From positions 124,001 to 188,000 of the forward strand of contig CATKHK010000047.1 in assembly GCA_949751835.1 (NCBI GenBank): 64,000 nt of DNA, written 5' to 3'. Each line of letters starts with the position of its first letter. The first letter of the stretch is position 1. Positions 55,599 to 64,000 of this stretch are shown one piece after another. The translations under genes and the position numbers were made by a program. This DNA comes from Blepharisma japonicum. Its lineage: Eukaryota; Ciliophora; Heterotrichea; Heterotrichida; Blepharismidae. Below the pieces are notes generated by a model, which had not been told where the DNA came from, searched no databases, and saw nothing but the letters and a program-made list of their open reading frames with translations.

Positions 55599-58409
55599 TT
55601 AACTTAGCTCTTTCAACGAGGTTCCATCGATTTTTGAGTTATACCCATTAATTTTCTTCTGCTCCTCTGTACTTGTAGAAGGAGGACCAATATACATAAG
55701 TAGAACTGGTTGAAAAGCTAGCCCATGGAAGAAACCTAGGCAAAACATTCCAAAATACATTCTAAAATAGTACAAGTTAAACACAAGACTGGGTGCTAGC
55801 CCAAGGACAATGACTCCAATTAACTTGGTTGAAGCAATTCCTGTCATGACGACACTTCCCATATCCACTAAAGCTTTTCTGGCTCTTTCTTTTCTTGTTC
55901 CAGTGAATTTCAAAAATGATGTCATGATGTGGATTGAAAATTCGACAGCAAGGCCACAGCACATGACAAGGTTGACGACACTGACCGCGTTAATTTCTGT
56001 TTTATACCCTCCAGCTAGCTCGTTCCAAATGTATAAAAATCCAACCAAGCCCCAAGAAGTGCCAGCTACCATCAATGTTACTAAGAGTGCTGCATAAATA
56101 TTAGTCAGAAGCTCAATAGCCAAAATAATCGCCGCGAACGCTAAAAACAGATTTTGCACAGCAACCCCTCTAATAGTCCTATACTGATCATAAAACACAT
56201 AAAACAGTGAATAACTAAATGCAAGTCTCTCATCCGAAGTATACGAATCTGTCGTATCAATTCATTCCTGTGACGCTTTTAATTGATAATTGCTCATTGA
56301 AGGGTTAGTCTTCATATTTGGTACTAATCCAGCACCAATAGTATCAACGGCATACCTTGTATCCCTGAGTGCATCAATATAATCAGACTGATCTTTTAGT
56401 GCTGTATGCTGGAACCTAAACCGGCTTGCCACAATTTCTCCATCATCGTCAAAAATAATATCAGTCTCATACTGTTCTCCACAGACCCCAAATTTCTTAC
56501 AACAAATGCTATCAATGCTGACTGTCAAAAATAGCCTCACCTGTGTATTAAAATCAAAACTAGCGACTTGAGAATTGTTGCATTCAGGCTCTACATCATT
56601 TATGTAGCTGTTTAAAGCTTTTACCCAAGAATAGACTGGCGGCTGGACGGTTTTGCTCATCTGACTGAGCGCGTCACTCATTTGGCTGAGAAGCTGCTGA
56701 TTATTGGCGTTTGTATAATTGATGTCTTTGAATACTAGATAAGCGATAGCACCTGTCTGTAAATAATTATCATAAGAGTCAAAGTATTTATAAAGGTCAG
56801 ACTTGTGGATACAGGTTACTTGTTCAGTTAAGCCTAAGTTAATGTCATCATAGCTGCCGAATGACAAAATAATTAAAGAAATAAAGGTAATAGCTAAGCA
56901 GACTTGGGTGACTGGGTGGAATATCACAGGGGCGTATATTTTTTTGACGAATTTTTTGACTAGTCGTCTTCGTGGCTCTTTTACTGATTTTTCAAGATCA
57001 AAACAAGGGAAACAATCAATTCTTCGGCCTGTCCATCTTCTATAATCAAGCTCTATGACTGCTACAAAGGCTGTTATCTGCAAGAAGTAGTCAGCAAGGA
57101 CAGCAATTGCAGCTGTAATACAAAAGTTTGTAAGGGCTGGCACATTGGTTGTTGCGCCAACCATAAATGCAGCACATTCTGAAAATGCAGCGGCTGTAAT
57201 TGTAGGGGCGACTTCTCTTAGTGCGCATCCCATAATTTCCTGATGATCTCTGATCCCTCTTTTCTTCAAAATATCTCTTTCTTTGCTTTCTCCCATAGAA
57301 ATGATAAACATGTTATCAACTCCAATAGCCAAAATCAAGAAAGGCACGACTTCAATACTAATCATTGACAATGGAATTCCAGCATAAGAAGTAATGCCAA
57401 TTGATATACAAACACTGCAAATTACACAAATAACACCTGAAAGACCGACCATAAACCTTGTGTGAAGCCTTGATGGAAAAGTCCCAATAGCCATTGAGAC
57501 GTATAAAAACATACACAGATAAGAAATCACAACATAAATGAAGTTTTGAGAGTCTTCTTTGTCAAGCTCATCTGGGACTGATCTTTCTGAATAATATGCG
57601 GCTTTTAGCTGCTTTGTATTGTCATCGTTAAAGTCTTTCAAGTATTTTTCAAAGACATGTTTTTCCCAGTTTTCAACACCCATATCTTTAGTATCATCAT
57701 TATTGTTAAGCAAAAATGTAATGATCAATGCTTTTGCTTTGATTTTGCAAGCTTGGCAAGTGCCTTGGGTGCCATCTTCACAAGAAATCCCACCAAACGT
57801 TAAGTTTCTGATGATTGGGATATTATTTCTATCACTGCATAAAATTTGTTGGCCCTCAATTTGATTAATGCACTGGGCAGTTAACTTAATATCAGCATCG
57901 CTTTCTAGCTGGGTAATATTCATTTTCCAGTAGTCCATTGGAGAGGAAATAAAGCATCCTTTCCCATGGACTGGCTTATAGCAAAAGCTATCCACAGTAT
58001 GAAGAGAATTATCATATAAAATTTCAGCGTTCTCAATTCTTGATTGGACTTCCCACAATTCTGCTAGAAATTCTTTTTGAAAAACATCAGTATGCTCAGG
58101 ATCTGTCCTGTGGCTGAAAATTGCCTGCTCAACACGATAAAATTTGCCGAACTTGTCCTCAAAATAATTTTGCTCGTGGTTTGATCGTGAGCCAGGGTCA
58201 ACCCAGAGCTTCTGTGGATTGGTTTGGACATCCAAAAATATAAAACCAATAGAAAATATGATTGTAGCAAGAAGAGAGAGACAAATAACCAGGATGGGGT
58301 GTTTGGCATTGAATTTGCCAAGATTATAAAAGAACGATGCCAGAACCATTTTTGCCACTGATTCTTTAGGTATATTTAATAGCTGAAATGAAATTAAATC
58401 AACAAACAT
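55599..58409 (-). CDS. NPC1/Patched-like sterol-sensing RND transporter
   Basis: This 936-residue protein crosses TGA 56262-56264. About twelve membrane helices are arranged in two halves. LDVQTNPQKLWVDPGS followed by YFEDKFGKFYRVEQ matches the NPC1/Patched entry sequence, and a sterol-sensing domain follows (SIEVVPFLILAIGVDNMF). The second half has TEQVTCIHKSDLYKYFDSYD and the usual second luminal loop. The large N-terminal sterol-binding domain of true NPC1 is absent, because the protein starts directly before helix 1. The best description is an NPC1-related or Patched/Dispatched-type member. A later Met (residue 21, MVLASFF) is a possible start. Confidence 0.92.
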
Positions 58410-58782
58410 GAGATTATTATTCAGGGGAAAATTTTGGGATTTTTCTTTGAGTTCTTTATAGTAAAAAATGATGTATTTATCAACAAAATTTTGTTGACAT
58501 TTTTCTGGCTTAAAATTTTGAATAAAAAGTTTAAAAATTATAAACTAATTTTATTAAATACATAAAAAGGAAAATTAATCGGAATTGATGTCAAGCTTGA
58601 TTAATGAAAAAAAGTTTGCATTTGCATCATACTTATTTATAGTTATCGTATTTCCTTTTAACAAATCAAATTTCCAGCAATATTATGGTTTTATTTTTTC
58701 ATCCTAAATCTATTACTAAGCTGGTAGAAAATTCTCCAAGCTAAAGAAAATTTTTATATATATAAATTTAGGTAGTTATTAT
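58410..58782. other. Intergenic spacer, nothing seen
   Basis: This 373 bp AT-rich spacer separates two tandem minus-strand genes. No ORF or RNA gene is visible. Confidence 0.5.
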
Positions 58783-61290
58783 TTAGTTTGTCCCTTGCAC
58801 ATCAGAAATAATTTCTTTATGGTCCTTAGAAGCCATTTCAACAGTGTTATTAACAGCCGAAGCTCCCATTTTTTTAGTCTGCTCAGCAGTCGAATTCATG
58901 GATATCACAAGTGGCGCATAGCTTGGATTTTCCATAATATCATAGCTATGTATCCCTATCGCTCTCAAATTCTTCAACTCCTCCATATAAGTGTTTGCAG
59001 CCCTTTCTGTCAAAACCTGGTTCTTATGCTTACTTTTCAAGAAATCCTTTAAAAAGAATTGCCAGAAAAAAAGTAGAAAGGAAATCCCACATAATATAAT
59101 ATTGACTCTCCCTGGAAATACCCAAATTCTATCTCCTATAGTCTCAGTTCTTACATCAGAAATATAAGTTTCTCCAGTCGAGTCTGTATATGAAACATAT
59201 TTTCTTGGGAAAATATCTTGGCTTCCATACATATATAAAGAAAACCCACAATGCAGCATTATTCCAAATGGCAAAAAAAAGCCTATTCGTTTGTACATTA
59301 ATTCTGAATATACTGGAGGTTTTCGGTAGTGCCTTAAAACTAAAAATTTATCAGTCCAATAGACTACAACCAAGATGACAAAACATATGATATTTAATAA
59401 TGGAATTCCTCCAGAGTAAAGGTAGCAGCTAAAAATCACAGTAAGGACTACTGAGGTTCTTGAGGAAATATCAAATTCAGGCCCTGTAAAAGCTGCGTTC
59501 ATCTGATATTGGGTGATGTATCTTCTACGGCAGCAATGTCGCTTAATAACACCGATTGGGTAAAATATCAATAAGTTGATAAAATGAGGAAGAGCAATAC
59601 TTACTAATAAAGTCGCTGTAATAGTGGCGCCTACATCTTCGTACCACTCTCTTGAAAAATCTTTATAGTCTCCATTAAAAAGGTACTCTTTAAACGCCAG
59701 CCTCTGCACAAACCACAAAGATTGAAAATTGGCATTAACAAGTAGCGTTATAAACGCAGTGTTAATAAACATGGCGACGAAAACTTTTGACATCATTGAC
59801 ATCCTCATCCCACTGACTGTAGAAATTCTTTCAAATTTGGTAAGTTTGGTTAGCATTATCCTCAGAATGGTATTTATAAAAACAATACCAATGCTCGAAA
59901 GAAAACGAACAGAGCTCGTAAGGGACACTTTTTCTATATAATCGGTGCAATACGAATTAAGATCACTATCACTGAAAAGCTTGTACCAATTTTGCTTCTT
60001 GCAATAGCAGTATATTTCATCGGTTGTTGTGTAGTCTTGCTTAGCTGCTGCTAATGATTCGTCTTTGACATCTAATTCTGAGCAATGGTTTTGATTTGGA
60101 ATTTCATTTTGCAAGTATTTTATCGCATAAATTAAAGCTATTGATAAAATCATTAAGGCTAAAGTGGGAGCAATTGCAAAGACCCTGCGAGCGTTTCGTT
60201 TCCAGCGAGGATATTCAATATTTTCCCATAAAATATTTGAAGGTTCTGGGGCTTGTTTTACTTTAAGCTCATGTCTGCCTCTGAACATTAAATGCCTTTT
60301 CATTTTCCGACAGCAGCAGCATTTGATATAAGAATTTTTATACTCGTTAAGGCACTTTTTTTTGTCTTCAACTTTATTAAATATAATAAATGCTTTTATG
60401 ACTGGAAGTTCGTCAAAGGTTTTAACATTTCCATTATCAGCTTTATATAATTTTCTGTCAAAAATTGACATTTGTCTTTGCAGGTTTCTTAACTGCAATG
60501 TATTTTTGTTTTTTAACTTCTCATGACCAATTTTTATACTGATTTGTGCTCGTTTACTATAAAAAAATAATCTCCCTGAAAAATCTTTGGCAAAAGCAAC
60601 TTCCACAACTTCTCCAAATTGGCTGAAATGTTCTTTAACTTCTTGGGCCCGCAAAGGTTCTTTTGGAAGACCTTTAACTTCGACCGCAAAAGATCCAGGA
60701 GTTACCGTTTGAAGTTTACGCTTCTTGACGATCCTATTAACATAAATCTCAAAATAAACCAAAAAAATGATGAAAAAGCTTGTATAAATAAGGTCAGCTA
60801 TAGTGATGTTCATTTGATTATCTTTAACAGTATCCAGCATTGAGTCTGCTTCTGAATACAACGTGTAATTAAAATCAGCACCTTCTTGATTTGCAAGGGA
60901 AATAAAAGTGTACGATGCTTTTTGTGCCGTGTCAGCTAAATAATTTCCTTGATAATTTTCATAGATCGGCCATATAGATATGCCAGAAATAATGAAAAAA
61001 ATAATTGCAAATTGTTTGATTAGCTGGAAATAAAGCTCTAGACCAACTCCATATTCGCCTAAAGTGGATAGATTAGTCCCAATGATCGGGTATTTATAGT
61101 AGTGATCATCTTTAAACTGCCTGAGACTTGTTTTGTTGCGGTGGTCTTTGGCGACCTCGAAATTTGCATAGGTGACGCTGTCGCTTACAGTTTGTCTCTT
61201 TTTATAGTTATCAGCACTATCAATCCCTCCTGAGGCAAGTGCAACGTTCCCGGCTTGAATTTGAAAAGCCTGTTCTAGCATGTCGTTCAT
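58783..61290 (-). CDS. OSCA/TMEM63-like membrane channel
   Basis: This 835-residue protein has about ten predicted membrane segments. An N-terminal cytosolic segment and early helices come first, then a large cytosolic domain with an RRM-like fold (FAVEVKGLPKEPLRAQEVKE, FGEVVEVAFAKD). Next is APEPSNILWENIEYPRWKR, which matches the APEP..I.WENL motif before the pore helices of the CSC1/OSCA/TMEM63 (DUF221) family. Members are mechanically or osmotically gated cation channels. The membrane part is more diverged than in plants or animals. All tryptophans are TGG. It is divergent from the mitochondrial carrier with an 889 bp gap. Confidence 0.82.
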   Translation of the reverse strand: MNDMLEQAFQIQAGNVALASGGIDSADNYKKRQTVSDSVTYANFEVAKDHRNKTSLRQFKDDHYYKYPIIGTNLSTLGEYGVGLELYFQLIKQFAIIFFIISGISIWPIYENYQGNYLADTAQKASYTFISLANQEGADFNYTLYSEADSMLDTVKDNQMNITIADLIYTSFFIIFLVYFEIYVNRIVKKRKLQTVTPGSFAVEVKGLPKEPLRAQEVKEHFSQFGEVVEVAFAKDFSGRLFFYSKRAQISIKIGHEKLKNKNTLQLRNLQRQMSIFDRKLYKADNGNVKTFDELPVIKAFIIFNKVEDKKKCLNEYKNSYIKCCCCRKMKRHLMFRGRHELKVKQAPEPSNILWENIEYPRWKRNARRVFAIAPTLALMILSIALIYAIKYLQNEIPNQNHCSELDVKDESLAAAKQDYTTTDEIYCYCKKQNWYKLFSDSDLNSYCTDYIEKVSLTSSVRFLSSIGIVFINTILRIMLTKLTKFERISTVSGMRMSMMSKVFVAMFINTAFITLLVNANFQSLWFVQRLAFKEYLFNGDYKDFSREWYEDVGATITATLLVSIALPHFINLLIFYPIGVIKRHCCRRRYITQYQMNAAFTGPEFDISSRTSVVLTVIFSCYLYSGGIPLLNIICFVILVVVYWTDKFLVLRHYRKPPVYSELMYKRIGFFLPFGIMLHCGFSLYMYGSQDIFPRKYVSYTDSTGETYISDVRTETIGDRIWVFPGRVNIILCGISFLLFFWQFFLKDFLKSKHKNQVLTERAANTYMEELKNLRAIGIHSYDIMENPSYAPLVISMNSTAEQTKKMGASAVNNTVEMASKDHKEIISDVQGTN

Positions 61291-62179
61291 TTTTTATTAT
61301 TGTAACCTACTTCTCAGAATGAGTTTTTTTATTTTTGGTAAAAGAATTTACTATCTTTAATTATTGTTATAGAAAGATTGGAGTTGATTAAACGTAAAAA
61401 TATCATATAGGATAAGATAATGGATAATTTATTTAGTTTTGGATTTTAGTAAGTTTTAATTATTGAAAGGTCGCTGAGATTAGTTTTTTGTCTGGTTTTT
61501 ATTAATATTTTATAATGCTTTAGCTATATAACCTTCCACTTTACGTCATCTTGCATTTTTTGCCATATTTTAATTCTAATTTTGTTTTAATTGTAAATAA
61601 CTTTTTTGATAGGAAAATCCCTTTTAATTGTTCAAGTCAATAGATTTGAGCATTATTTATAAAATATTAATTTTATACTAATTTCGACATAATAATTATA
61701 TCAGATTATTTATATTATTGTGCTTTTAAGTTTATCTTAAAATTTGAATTTTTAGAATATTTTATATATTTTGGTTTATTAAATAACATTAAGTGATAGT
61801 AATTTGGATGAATTTTATAATCCATTAATTATCTTTATTAATTTATGATAAGAATTAATTTTTTTTAATCCTCGTTAAAGCTTAATTCCAAAGTCTTGAA
61901 GCATTTATACAATGAAAATTATATAAGCATTTACAATTATGCTTCTCTTTTAAATTATTGTCCTATTGCTTTTCATTTGTGACCTTTTTCAAAAATCAAT
62001 AATATTTAAAATTTTTAAAGCTACTCAAATAATTTTTACATAGCCTAAATAAGAATATTTTTCCACAACTCTAGCTTGGTATTTTCAAGTTTCCTTAAAT
62101 TCTGACCTGCCATGCTAAATTTTCATCACAGCTATCCATTTTCAGATGTTACTGATTTTATGATTTGTTATAATTAAAT
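61291..62179. promoter_or_regulatory. Long region between divergent genes, no gene seen
   Basis: This 889 bp AT-rich region separates the channel and carrier starts. TAA and TAG are frequent in all frames, and I see no RNA gene or clear repeat. Confidence 0.45.
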
Positions 62180-63112
62180 ATGAGCCAACAAGAACTTCCA
62201 TTCATAATCTCTTTCTTGGGTGGTAGCATCTCTTCCACTACAGCAGAGCTAGTAACATTCCCTATGGACATGCTCAAAACTAGAATGCAATTAGGAGGGA
62301 CTCAAGGCGCAATGAAATACAGAGGAATTTTCCATATAATCACTCATACCTATCAGACTGGAGGCATTGGAGCTTTCTATAGAGGAATGATCCCTGCCTT
62401 AGTCAGACAATTCACTTTTTCAGGAATCAGGATTTCGCTCTATGACAAAGTTAAATTTTTGATGGGAGATGACCTTGCTTCAGGCGGATTTTGGCAAAGA
62501 TTTGTATTCGGCGCTGGCTGTGGTGGTTTCGCATCCTTTTTAGTCACTCCGTTAGACGTCTGCAAAGTTAGAGTCATCAACGACGCAAAAAAAGAAAAAT
62601 ATTCTGGCCTAATTGACTGTTTAAAAAAGACATGGTCAAAAGATGGTTTTGTCCATGGTTTTTATAAAGGAAGCTCACCAAATATCTACAGATCAGTTGT
62701 AGTAAACGCAGCTGAGCTCGGAACCTACGACAATTCTAAAGCTTTACTAATGAAAAACTTCTCTATGAGAGAAGATTCATTATGGACTAGATTTTGGGCT
62801 TCAGTTATGGCAGGGTTTATTGCAGCTGTAGCAAGCTCTCCAATTGACGTCGTCAAAACAAGATATATGAATGCAACTAAAGAGGATCCTAATGTGCCTA
62901 AAGGGAGTGAAGTCAGATACACAAGTCCTTTAGACTGCTTCAAGAAAATCATCAAGAATGAAGGTGTAGGCGCTCTTTACAACGGCTTCATGTTCCTCTG
63001 GATGAGACTTGGGCCTTGGTGCGTAGTCATGTTCATCACCTGGGACCTCTACAAAGACGCTGCAAAAAAATACTACCTGCAGCAGAAAACCAAAGAAGAG
63101 CTCCGAAAATAA
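62180..63112 (+). CDS. Mitochondrial carrier (SLC25) protein
   Basis: This 310-residue protein has three tandem repeats of about 100 residues. Each holds the carrier signature PxDxxK: PMDMLK (28-33), PLDVCK (124-129) and PIDVVK (221-226), and each odd helix is followed by a matrix helix. Closest in style to the SLC25 group of dicarboxylate, oxoglutarate and uncoupling carriers; the substrate cannot be fixed from sequence alone. It sits in the inner mitochondrial membrane. All seven Trp are TGG, as in other probably highly expressed genes here. Its end lies 32 bp from the convergent ribosomal gene. Confidence 0.95.
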   Translation: MSQQELPFIISFLGGSISSTTAELVTFPMDMLKTRMQLGGTQGAMKYRGIFHIITHTYQTGGIGAFYRGMIPALVRQFTFSGIRISLYDKVKFLMGDDLASGGFWQRFVFGAGCGGFASFLVTPLDVCKVRVINDAKKEKYSGLIDCLKKTWSKDGFVHGFYKGSSPNIYRSVVVNAAELGTYDNSKALLMKNFSMREDSLWTRFWASVMAGFIAAVASSPIDVVKTRYMNATKEDPNVPKGSEVRYTSPLDCFKKIIKNEGVGALYNGFMFLWMRLGPWCVVMFITWDLYKDAAKKYYLQQKTKEELRK

Positions 63113-63144
63113 GGTAATCAGTATTAATCAATAAGGATTATTTA

Positions 63145-63954
63145 TTAATCCCAAGATGTAGGTGGGTTTGCCTCTTCTCCTTCAGCTTGGTTTCCCCAGT
63201 TTCCTTCATCCCAGGAAGCTCCCACTTCTTGTTCTTCTCCTGCTTCTCCAGCTCCTTGGTCCCATTCTTCTTTTTGTTTATAAACTTTGGCTTCTCTTGT
63301 GACCTGTCCTTGTTCTTTGGCAGCCTTTTCTTCAGCCTCGATATCTCTCCATATGAATAAATCGACCATGACATCCCATTGTTGAGATCTGCTTAAAGCT
63401 CCTCTGAGGTACAAAACTTCTCTGGCAAGTAGCCAATACATCATGGCGATGGAATTTTTGGCTTTATTATTGCAAGGAATTGCAATGTCGACGAACTTCA
63501 TAGGGGAGTCTGTGTCACAAAAAGCAATAGTTGGGACGTTTACGTAAGAAGCTTCTTGTAAGGCTTGGTAATCGGTGAGAGGGTCTGTGACAATAATAAG
63601 GCGAGGCTCCATGAATTTTGGAATTCTTTGGTTTGTAAAAGTACCAGGAGTCCAGCGGCCAGCGAGATATGAGGTTTCTGTGTATTGAGAAAACTTGTAG
63701 ACTGCTCTTTGACCGTATGGTCTTGCACTGATTACGATCACGTCTTGAGGGTTTTCGACGGCGACGATAGCTCTTGCGGCAAGCATTAGTTTTTCCCATG
63801 TTTTTCCTAAATGGATGAGGTTAAGTCCATCTGCACGTTTTGTGAAAACATAAGGTTTCATAAATTCGCTGACATTATTTGTGCCGAGATGTGCTTTTAC
63901 GGCTAACAAAAGTTGAATGTCCTCTTCCCTTTGCTGCTTGCGTTGTTGGCTCAT
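63145..63954 (-). CDS. RPSA: Ribosomal protein SA (uS2)
   Basis: This 269-residue protein matches cytosolic 40S uS2/[24 protein letters not shown], then [66 protein letters not shown] and [20 protein letters not shown]. The acidic tail carries E/D-W motifs (EEWDQG, SWDEGNW, TSWD), the repeated tail pattern of RPSA. The start is ATG 63954; a TTG just upstream is not needed and an in-frame TAG lies four codons before the ATG. Nine tryptophans are all TGG. Expression should be very high. Confidence 0.97.
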   Translation of the reverse strand: MSQQRKQQREEDIQLLLAVKAHLGTNNVSEFMKPYVFTKRADGLNLIHLGKTWEKLMLAARAIVAVENPQDVIVISARPYGQRAVYKFSQYTETSYLAGRWTPGTFTNQRIPKFMEPRLIIVTDPLTDYQALQEASYVNVPTIAFCDTDSPMKFVDIAIPCNNKAKNSIAMMYWLLAREVLYLRGALSRSQQWDVMVDLFIWRDIEAEEKAAKEQGQVTREAKVYKQKEEWDQGAGEAGEEQEVGASWDEGNWGNQAEGEEANPPTSWD

Positions 63955-64000
63955 CAATGGCGACTATTAAAAATGTCCGTATGTTGGGATAGCTATATAG

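Noticed and set aside
63955-63957. TTG start for RPSA
   Set aside because: The adjacent ATG gives the full uS2 N-terminus.
1-64000. tRNA, rRNA, CRISPR arrays, telomeres, transposons and virus-like elements
   Set aside because: I looked in all spacers over 200 bp for tRNA T-loop patterns, tandem spaced repeats, telomere-type repeats and transposase or capsid/polymerase-like ORFs, and saw none. A covariance-model scan would be needed to exclude small RNAs.

Overview
This window looks like macronuclear DNA from a heterotrich ciliate, most likely Blepharisma or a close relative. Two things in the sequence support this. First, UGA is read as tryptophan. At least fourteen genes are cut into pieces if TGA is a stop, and they become single intact proteins when it is Trp. 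The TGAs often sit where a family has an invariant Trp: the Myb R2 repeat at 14008-14010, the CDK TLWYRAPE motif at 24196-24198 and the CDPK DEWSCG motif at 44737-44739. TAA and TAG still act as stops. Second, the five introns I can define are 15 or 16 nt long and all end in TATTTAG. UGA=Trp together with 15-16 nt introns fits Blepharisma; Stentor has such introns but uses the standard code. The DNA is AT-rich, mostly intron-free and gene-dense, and I see no mobile element, virus-like element, CRISPR array, rRNA or tRNA.

Layout. 1-10 kb: end of an unknown gene, a coiled-coil protein, a four-helix membrane protein, an SVOP-like MFS carrier and a full-length ABCA transporter. 11-14 kb: a lipid-anchored disordered protein, an SK-like K+ channel and a Myb factor. 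14.5-23.5 kb: one 2993-residue ubiquitin-specific protease with two tiny introns. 23.8-26.3 kb: a CDK and an ER-type DnaJ. 26.3-30 kb: the least gene-dense part, with a tandem CHCC zinc-finger protein, a relic-like ORF and a degenerate Rab-like GTPase. 30-39 kb: an F-box-bearing polytopic membrane protein, an uncharacterised protein, a 1054-residue coiled-coil protein and mitochondrial glutamate dehydrogenase. 39-46.4 kb: an E3 ligase joining RBR-like modules to a MYCBP2-type RING-Cys-relay end, an HMG-box protein, a PDI, a CDPK and an unusual Rab-like GTPase. 46.3-64 kb: a B-box/Kelch protein, an unknown small membrane protein, an anoctamin, TMEM18, DNAAF1, an A20/AN1 zinc finger, a small type I membrane protein, an NPC1/Patched-like protein, an OSCA/TMEM63-like channel, a mitochondrial carrier and ribosomal protein SA (uS2).

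The genes are a normal eukaryotic mixture with no operon logic. Themes are membrane transport and lipid handling (ABCA, anoctamin, NPC1-like, MFS, TMEM63-like), Ca2+ signalling (SK-like channel, CDPK), ubiquitin (giant USP, RCR-type E3, F-box protein), ER folding (DnaJ, PDI) and cilia (DNAAF1). Neighbours are very close: tail-to-tail gaps of 24-32 bp are common, and one convergent pair overlaps by 20 bp. The most notable items are the reassigned code with its uneven use between genes, the stereotyped mini-introns, the RBR-RCR hybrid E3, the membrane-embedded F-box and the two unusual GTPases.
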